Assembly: GCF_000195315.1 (NCBI RefSeq)
Contig: NC_015389.1
Location: forward strand, 1,302,001-1,366,000
Direction of reading: 5' to 3'
DNA from: Coriobacterium glomerans PW2
GTDB taxonomy: Bacteria; Actinomycetota; Coriobacteriia; Coriobacteriales; Coriobacteriaceae
Length of the DNA: 64,000 nucleotides
Positions 57,404-64,000 of this stretch are shown here, in pieces. Under the pieces are notes generated by a model. The model did no database searches and was not told the DNA's origin. It worked only from the letters and a program-made list of their open reading frames with translations. The position numbers and the translations under genes were made by a program. Within the stretch, counting starts at the first letter, position 1, and each line of letters starts with the position of its first letter.

Positions 57404-58387
57404 CTAGCCGCGATATCCACCGCGTCCACCGCGGTCGTCATGACCACCGAAGTCCCGGCGCGGACCGCGATCGTCGCGTCCGCCGAAGCCGCCGCGTGAG
57501 CCGCCCCGGTCGTCGCGGCCTCCGAAGCCGCCGCGTCCCCCGCGGTCGTCACGGCCTCCGAAGTCCCGGCGCGGACCGCGATCGTCGCGTCCTCCGAAAC
57601 CGCCGTGGGATCCCCGATCGTCGCGTCCGCCCCTTCCGCCGAAGCCGCCGCGCGAGCCGCCCCGGTCGTCGCGTCCGCCGAAGCCGCCGCGTCCCCCGCG
57701 GTCGCCCCTGTTGTCGCGGTCCTCGTCGAGGCCCATGGCGACGAGGGGATCTATGACCTGAGCGAGATCGGAGATCAGTCGCTCGGCCACCTCGGCGGAA
57801 AGCTGAGGAACGAGCTTCTTGCGCTTTTTGCCCTGTGCGGTCGCGATCTCGATTGCATCCTCGCTGGCGAAGACGACGACCTTTCGCATGTCGTCCTCCT
57901 CGGGCTCGATGCGACCGACGATATCGTGCTTCTCCGCGCTTCGGAGAAGGTCATCGACCTCGCGAAGGCGCATGCCGAGTAGGTCTGCGATCTCCTTTTG
58001 CTCCATCCGAGGTTTCAGCTCGAGAAGTTTGAGCGCGCGTATCAGATCGCCCAGACGCGCACCGTCGGCCTCGGCCTCCTCGTGGACCATGGAGCGGCGA
58101 TTCCGAAGCAGCCGCGCCGCTCTGTTCACCTTGTCGAAGAGCTCTCCGTCCAGATCGGTCGAAGGCTTTTCCCGCTCCCCTGTCGCCGGAGCGGCCGTCG
58201 GCTCCGATTCGCCTTGCTCCTGCGCTGCGGTATCACAATCCGGACAGGCGGGCGCCTGCTGCGCAGCGGGTCCGCCCGCCGCAATCGTCGAGCTCTCGGT
58301 CTCAGCCGTCTCGGCTTCCGTGAGCGTCTCGGGCGTCTCCTGCTCGGATGCGCTCATCATCTCTTCGTTCTCGCTGTACTCAGACAT
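57404..58387 (-). CDS. winged-helix protein with RGG-rich C-terminal tail
   Basis: The 327-residue protein has an acidic, Glu/Thr-rich N-terminus with one CPDC motif. A MarR-like winged-helix region follows (about 95-190: RLGDLIRALKLLELKPRM, EIADLLGMRLREVDDLL and RIEPEEDDMRKVVVF). A 100-residue tail of repeats is built on GGRDDRGxRxGFGGR. RGG tails bind RNA in many proteins, and a DNA/RNA-binding role is likely. The tail is encoded by near-identical 24-39 base repeats (57410-57720). The ATG at 58387 follows AGGAGG. No named family is recognised. Confidence 0.82.
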   Translation of the reverse strand: MSEYSENEEMMSASEQETPETLTEAETAETESSTIAAGGPAAQQAPACPDCDTAAQEQGESEPTAAPATGEREKPSTDLDGELFDKVNRAARLLRNRRSMVHEEAEADGARLGDLIRALKLLELKPRMEQKEIADLLGMRLREVDDLLRSAEKHDIVGRIEPEEDDMRKVVVFASEDAIEIATAQGKKRKKLVPQLSAEVAERLISDLAQVIDPLVAMGLDEDRDNRGDRGGRGGFGGRDDRGGSRGGFGGRGGRDDRGSHGGFGGRDDRGPRRDFGGRDDRGGRGGFGGRDDRGGSRGGFGGRDDRGPRRDFGGHDDRGGRGGYRG

Positions 58388-58588
58388 GCAAATCCTCCTG
58401 CGCCCCACCGGCGCTCATCATATGGCGCTCCGTTCTCGCGCCATCCCAAAGCCTCTCGGCTGCACCTATCATTTTAGGGGCGCACGCGAGCGAGACGGCC
58501 CACAGCCCCGTGCGCACACAGGAACGGCAAGGCGCGCCCCTCTGTGCGCGCCCGGGACTCATCAAGCCTTTCGGCAAACCTCGCTGCG

Positions 58589-59527
58589 CTAGGGCAGCTC
58601 GTTGCCGGCTGCGGTGTAGAGGTCATACCACTCCTGCCGGTCCAGATCCACACCGGCCCCGGCTGCGACCCGGGCGATGCGCTCGGGATTCATCGAACCG
58701 GAAATGACCTGTATCTTGGCGGGATGACGCAGGATCCAAGCGGTGGCCACGCCCTCCTTCGTGACGTCATGCGCCTCGGCGATCTCGGCGAGCTTCTTGT
58801 TCAGCTCGGGAAACTTGGGATTGTCGACGAAATGACCCTCGAACATGCCGTACTGCATCGGACTCCACGCCTGAAGGGTCATCTGTCGCAGCTGGGAGTA
58901 GACCAGCGCCCCTCCGTCGCGATCGATCGCCTGATCATCAAGCATGTTCTCGTGCACCTGGACCTGAACCATGCCGGCATGCTTGAGTCCGAACTGCAGC
59001 TGGTTCACATCAAGCCGCTGATGCAAGGCCGCTTGGAGCATCTCGACGGTCCAAGGGCCGACGTTGCTCACGCCGAACCGGAGCACCTTGCCGGTCTCCG
59101 CCAGTTCATCTATGGTCGCAGCGAGCTCGTCGACATCAACGAGCGTGTCGAAACGATGCAGCAGCACGAAATCCACGTAGTCGGTCTGCAGCCGCCGCAG
59201 TTCCTGATCGATTGAATCCACGAGGTGGTCGTGGGAGAAGTCGTAGTGTGACCCGTGCTGCGCGTCCTCATTGTGAACGATGCCGAACTTCGTCTGCACC
59301 TCGATCTGAGACCGATCGACGCTGACGTCGCGCAGCGCCTGACCCAGGGCAGCGGAACTCATTCCGTCGCCGTAGACGTCTGCGGTGTCAAAGAAGTCTA
59401 TACCGGCTTCGAGCGCCGCGTCGACCACGCTTCTCGCCTCTTCGCGCGTCTTGTCAGCCATGCGCATGACACCCATCGCCACGCGGCTCGCCTCGATGCC
59501 GGATGTTCCGATCTGCTGGTATCGCAT
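58589..59527 (-). CDS. aldo/keto reductase
   Basis: The 312-residue NAD(P)H-dependent TIM-barrel reductase has the catalytic tetrad: Asp and Tyr in FFDTADVYGDG (about 45-55), Lys in VQTKFG near 80 and His in LLHRFD near 123. It resembles the YdhF-type group. The ATG at 59527 follows AAGGGAG. The substrate is unknown. The 5' leader is unusually long and contains a highly structured element with a terminator-like hairpin (59697-59877), which suggests control by attenuation. Confidence 0.93.
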   Translation of the reverse strand: MRYQQIGTSGIEASRVAMGVMRMADKTREEARSVVDAALEAGIDFFDTADVYGDGMSSAALGQALRDVSVDRSQIEVQTKFGIVHNEDAQHGSHYDFSHDHLVDSIDQELRRLQTDYVDFVLLHRFDTLVDVDELAATIDELAETGKVLRFGVSNVGPWTVEMLQAALHQRLDVNQLQFGLKHAGMVQVQVHENMLDDQAIDRDGGALVYSQLRQMTLQAWSPMQYGMFEGHFVDNPKFPELNKKLAEIAEAHDVTKEGVATAWILRHPAKIQVISGSMNPERIARVAAGAGVDLDRQEWYDLYTAAGNELP

Positions 59528-59696
59528 TTGCGGCTCCCTTCGCCAGCGCGCACATCGGCGCGCACCTGTGAGTACGCGGCAGAGTATGCCCGGATCGCAA
59601 CGGAGATATCATGACGGCGCGATCGCGAGGGTTTCACCATCGCGGCCCGGCTGTCATGCGGGCCCTGCGCGCCGAGTCCAGGTGATGTCATCTGCT

Positions 59697-59877
59697 CAAA
59701 AGAGAGGGGCAGCCGCCAAGGTGGCCGCCGCCCCGTCGCAGATGGTCTCACAAGCTGACAGGGGGATGCCAACACGGCTGTCACGGCAGTACCTCGCTGC
59801 TGGGTCGGTGCTGCCGATCGTACGGCAGGTGCCGCGGGGAACCGTAAGGCGGGGATCATGGACCATCTGCATGATCC
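59697..59877 (-). ncRNA. candidate structured leader RNA/riboswitch or small RNA upstream of the aldo/keto reductase
   Basis: Read on the minus strand, the element opens with a perfect 8-base-pair hairpin, GGATCATG / CATGATCC (59877-59870 with 59860-59853). All nine loop bases (59869-59861) are complementary to 59747-59739; with one flanking base this makes a 10-base pairing, GCAGATGGTC / GACCATCTGC. Between the partners lie TACGG/CCGTA (59846-59842 with 59825-59821), CGGCAG/CTGCCG (59816-59811 with 59789-59784) and TGACAG/CTGTCA (59783-59778 with 59761-59756). A terminator-like hairpin (59734-59706) and TCTCTTTT follow. After it GCAGATG recurs (59695-59689), able to compete for the same strand. 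The lower strand is favoured because the terminator stem gains a G-U pair and a T-tract there. Confidence 0.5.
59698..59734 (-). terminator. terminator-like hairpin in the aldo/keto reductase leader
   Basis: On the minus strand GGGGC-G-GC-G-GCC and GGC-G-GC-U-GCCCC pair with one G-G mismatch and one G-U pair, with ACCTT as loop, followed by TCTCTTTT. It lies about 170 bases before the reductase start, three bases after a strand of the long-range pairing. Confidence 0.55.
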
Positions 59878-60147
59878 ATCGTAACATGCGCGACCGCGAG
59901 GATATCAGAGATAAGAATCATTTAAGTATCGCAGGGCCGGTTCTTTGAATCGCGAAGTCAGCGCGGCACTCTCCGTCCGGGTCGAATCCGCGGCCCGGAC
60001 GGACGCTGTGGCGCGCGACATGCCGCTCAAGAGAGGCGGGCGAAGGGATCCCGCTGATCCGGTCCGCGCAAAACGCACGAGAAGTCTGCGATTTCGCCGA
60101 CGGCAGATACCCGCGGAGCGGCGGGATCTCTCGCCGAAGGCATCCGG

Positions 60148-61449
60148 CTAGCGCGCGGTGCTCTGCCCGGACGCGGATCCGGCTTCCGCGGCGGAAGCCG
60201 ACCCGGCCGCCGCAGTGCCCGCCGCCCCGGCTTTGACGGAGTTCGTCGCAGAGCCTTTCGCCGCAGCTTTCGCATCGGGCTTCGCAGCGGCTTTTGCGGT
60301 AGGCGTCGTCGTGGCTTTTGCAGCACCCTTCGCCGCGGCATTCGCATCGGGCTTCGCCGCAGCTTTCGCGTCGGGCTTCGCAGTGGCTTTTGCGTCGGGC
60401 GTCGTCGTACCGGCACCCGTCTGCACCGGGACCTTCTCGAAGTACAGGGCCAGGCGCACCGCGCCCTCCCCGACGCGCTGCCCGTCGACGCGGACGGCCC
60501 CGGACTGATCGATCACGATCACGTGCGAGAACGCGGCCCTGCGGAAGCCGGCCGGCACCTCGGTTCCGAACAGGTGGTAGGTGCCCGGGACCAGACCGTA
60601 GAGGCGCAGCTCGCCGTCGGCGCCGGAGCGCTGCGGCCAGGACGCCCGCTCGGTCTTCGCCTCGTCGGTGTAGGCCTCGACCCCGGAGGCGGCGTCGCCG
60701 TCGCGCGAGCCCAGGACGTAGGCGGCCCCGGCCACCGGGGCGTCGCCCTCGGTGAGGCTGCGGACGACGAGATCCCTGGAGACCACCGGGACCTTCTCGA
60801 AGTACAGGGCCAGGCGCACCGCGCCCTCCCCGACGCGCTGCCCGTCGACGCGGACGGCCCCGGACTGATCGATCACGATCACGTGCGAGAACGCGGCCCT
60901 GCGGAAGCCGGCCGGCACCTCGGTTCCGAACAGGTGGTAGGTGCCCGGGACCAGACCGTAGAGGCGCAGCTCGCCGTCGGCGCCGGAGCGCTGCGGCCAG
61001 GACGCCCGCTCGGTCTTCGCCTCGTCGGTGTAGGCCTCGACCCCGGAGGCGGCGTCGCCGTCGCGCGAGCCCAGGACGTAGGCGGCCCCGGCCACCGGGG
61101 CGTCGCCCTCGGTGAGGCTGCGGACGACGAGATCCCTGGAGACCGAGGTCTCCCACTGGGCGTCGAGCACCTGGCCCGGGCGATCCGCGCGACCGCTCTG
61201 GCCGGCCGCCGCTGCGCTCTCGAGCTGCCGGGCAGCGGAGACGTCAGTGCCCGCGCGTCCCGTCTGCCCCCCTCGGGCGGGATTGGCCGGGTCGACGGTG
61301 ACGAGACCAGCTCTGGGCACGTAGTCGGCCGCCGCCGCCACGCCCTGCGAGAGCACGGTTAGGCCAGCCGCCAAGACGCAGACGATCCCCAAGACGCGCG
61401 CTCTCGCGAGCACGCGACCGAAATGATTTTTCCTGCTCTTGCTTATCAT
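60148..61449 (-). CDS. secreted protein with two identical SpaA/Cna-B-like domains
   Basis: The 433-residue protein has a signal peptide (MISKSRKNHFGRVL...AAAAD, cleaved near residue 41) and a Gly/Ala/Arg-rich linker. Two identical 120-residue domains follow (about 103-222 and 223-342), then an Ala/Lys/Pro-rich tail with KPDAKAAA repeats. Each domain shows the Ig-like prealbumin pattern (GAAYVLGS, DGELRLYGLVPGTYHLFGTEVPAGF) common in Gram-positive surface proteins. No LPXTG motif or C-terminal membrane helix is seen, so it is probably released or held through its basic tail. The ATG at 61449 follows AAGGGAG. The minus strand upstream has an operator-like inverted repeat. Confidence 0.85.
   Translation of the reverse strand: MISKSRKNHFGRVLARARVLGIVCVLAAGLTVLSQGVAAAADYVPRAGLVTVDPANPARGGQTGRAGTDVSAARQLESAAAAGQSGRADRPGQVLDAQWETSVSRDLVVRSLTEGDAPVAGAAYVLGSRDGDAASGVEAYTDEAKTERASWPQRSGADGELRLYGLVPGTYHLFGTEVPAGFRRAAFSHVIVIDQSGAVRVDGQRVGEGAVRLALYFEKVPVVSRDLVVRSLTEGDAPVAGAAYVLGSRDGDAASGVEAYTDEAKTERASWPQRSGADGELRLYGLVPGTYHLFGTEVPAGFRRAAFSHVIVIDQSGAVRVDGQRVGEGAVRLALYFEKVPVQTGAGTTTPDAKATAKPDAKAAAKPDANAAAKGAAKATTTPTAKAAAKPDAKAAAKGSATNSVKAGAAGTAAAGSASAAEAGSASGQSTAR
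60424..61144 (-). repeat. perfect 360-base tandem duplication
   Basis: Bases 60424-60784 are identical to 60784-61144, with period 360. This gives exactly two in-frame 120-codon units of the secreted protein. No base differs between the copies, including third codon positions, so the duplication is recent or kept uniform by recombination. Confidence 0.97.
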
Positions 61450-61576
61450 CGTCACTTCTCCCTTTTCGCCGCGGCCATAAGTGCCGCGCCCCGATGCGCG
61501 ACATCGAAACATCGCCGTAACATGCCAGCTGTTCGATGGGTTTTTTTATAGTATCACACATTTTGCTCGACCAGGG

Positions 61577-61611
61577 GTTGTATTTCAACCTCGAAGGTCG
61601 ATTGGTTGAAA
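61577..61611. promoter_or_regulatory. operator-like inverted repeats upstream of the secreted-protein gene
   Basis: TTTCAACC (61583-61590) and GGTTGAAA (61604-61611) are perfect inverted repeats with 13 bases between, about two helical turns centre to centre. A third half-site, GGTTG, lies at 61577-61581. On the minus strand TTGAAA (61588-61583) could be a -35, with CAAAAT 17 bases later as a weak -10. This looks like a promoter covered by a dimeric regulator. Confidence 0.4.
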
Positions 61612-61742
61612 CGCTCCTGAAATACCGATGAGGCCCCACGTGACGGTAACGCCGGCGACCCGAGGCCGAGAGATCGCACTGGGGTGGGTTCGCCACTCAA
61701 AGGTCATCACCGGATCGGCCTCTTGGGGCCGCCTTCAGCAGA

Positions 61743-61785
61743 AAGGAGCCCCGGTCCTCGGTCGAGGGCTCGGGGCTCCTTCATT
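61743..61785 (-). terminator. terminator after tRNA-Leu
   Basis: AAGGAGCCCCG (61743-61753) and CGGGGCTCCTT (61771-61781) form an 11-base stem with a 17-base loop. On the minus strand it follows the tRNA-Leu gene by about a dozen bases and ends in TTTCT. Confidence 0.7.
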
Positions 61786-61792
61786 CAGTCAA

Positions 61793-61879
61793 TGGTGCGG
61801 GCGAAAGGACTTGAACCTTCATGAGCCGAAGCTCATATGGACCTGAACCATACGCGTCTGCCAATTCCGCCACGCCCGC
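61793..61879 (-). tRNA. tRNA-Leu (CAG)
   Basis: The minus strand gives acceptor GCGGGCG / CGCCCGC, a D arm with TGGCGGAATTGG, an anticodon loop TTCAGGT (CAG), a long class II variable arm (TGAGCTTCGGCTCA) and an encoded CCA end. The length is 87 bases. Confidence 0.96.
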
Positions 61880-62119
61880 TCACAGCCTCGATAGGATCCG
61901 AGGCGGGCATCATCATACCCTAGCCACACAGCGACCGCAAGAGCTTTTTCTCGGCTTGGGGCACGACCGATCAAGTCTTATTTTATTTGCGGTGTCATTT
62001 GGACTCCGAACGATTTCGAACCATGATGGCTCAACCCTGCTTGCCGGCAGCCGACGGGACCGGGGAGGCCAGTCCGCTCCCGCCTGCGCCTGGCAGACTC
62101 GGGCCGCAAAGGGAGCGCA
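61880..62119. other. intergenic region between tRNA-Leu and the GH1 gene
   Basis: About 240 bases with no recognisable gene. It holds the promoter side of tRNA-Leu on the minus strand and the 3' end of the beta-glucoside operon. No clear hairpin terminator for the GH1 gene was seen. Confidence 0.4.
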
Positions 62120-63894
<1,775 letters not shown>

Positions 63895-63912
63895 GTTGAT
63901 TTCCTTATCTTT

Positions 63913-63999
63913 TCATGATCTCGCAGCGGAGACTGCGCGCTGGGACCTCTTCGCGACGAGTGACTCCTTCTTGTTACGATCGCCCTGCTCCTGAGCAAC
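63913..63999 (-). CDS. C-terminal 28 residues of an upstream gene, probably PTS IIC
   Basis: A minus-strand frame enters from the right edge and ends at 63913 (VAQEQGDRNKKESLVAKRSQ... stop), 19 bases before the IIA start. The charged tail fits the cytoplasmic end of a IIC permease of the lactose/cellobiose family and the operon order, but the fragment is too short to prove it. Confidence 0.45.
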   Translation of the reverse strand, partial: VAQEQGDRNKKESLVAKRSQRAVSAARS

Positions 64000-64000
64000 G

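Noticed and set aside
57410-57720. Short direct repeats as a CRISPR array
   Set aside because: They are in-frame codon repeats of an RGG tail, with no spacers and no cas genes.
59696-59887. A 63-codon minus-strand frame with four cysteines (ending in AAAPLF)
   Set aside because: No ribosome site precedes any of its ATGs, and its stop lies at the T-tract. The whole span is occupied by perfect inverted repeats, so a structured RNA explains it better. It remains a possible small protein.
59918-61156. A 412-codon minus-strand frame overlapping the secreted-protein gene
   Set aside because: It is the shifted frame of the GC-rich repeat gene and consists of Arg/Gly runs. The frame with signal peptide, domain pattern and ribosome site is the real one.

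Overview
The window looks like chromosome of a GC-rich anaerobic actinobacterium, most likely a member of the Coriobacteriia (Collinsella/Olsenella type). This is inferred from gene content: a SUF operon under an Rrf2 regulator, a monomeric [FeFe] hydrogenase, superoxide reductase, formate-tetrahydrofolate ligase, CarD, Rho with a long disordered N-terminus, a LexA-type SOS box and queuosine genes. No plasmid, phage, insertion sequence or CRISPR signature was seen.

Region 1 (1-18.8 kb) is a cell-surface polysaccharide locus. GC-rich dTDP-rhamnose genes (rmlC partial, rmlB, rmlA) border a visibly AT-rich island (about 2.4-17.6 kb). The island holds a DUF4422 transferase, a tandem-GT2 transferase, a DUF2142 membrane protein, a secreted GH25 muramidase, a Wzx flippase, a GT4 transferase, a GT2/DUF2304 pair and three decayed gene fragments: a duplicated 5' end of rmlA and two deletion derivatives of one GT2 gene. 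Long stretches hold no recognisable gene. No Wzy polymerase or priming transferase was recognised.

Region 2 (17.6-29 kb) is mostly iron-sulfur biology. It has a GT2 gene translationally coupled to a group B-like [FeFe] hydrogenase, an Rrf2 regulator divergent from sufCBDS-sufU, tRNA-His and tRNA-Lys, and a two-gene operon of a NifU-like protein and a GGGtGRT-family protein of unknown role.

Region 3 (29-54.7 kb) is housekeeping: a VanZ-like protein with a very acidic disordered protein, an SDR, rho, argS, carD, tpx, queuosine genes (tgt, queA, queH) with a coiled-coil membrane protein and a zinc-protease-like protein, an atypical MetRS, a UbiB-type kinase with a phasin-like partner, a cold-shock protein, folD-fhs and ruvCAB behind an SOS box.

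Region 4 (54.7-64 kb) is the most unusual. It contains a full-length NadE-like protein whose catalytic residues are replaced in both domains, a superoxide reductase lacking the desulforedoxin cysteines, a winged-helix protein with an RGG-rich tail, and an aldo/keto reductase preceded by a strongly structured putative leader RNA ending in a terminator-like hairpin. A secreted protein with a perfect 120-residue tandem repeat, tRNA-Leu and a beta-glucoside PTS/GH1 operon follow. The putative leader RNA (59.69-59.88 kb) and the NadE-like pseudoenzyme are the best candidates for undescribed biology.
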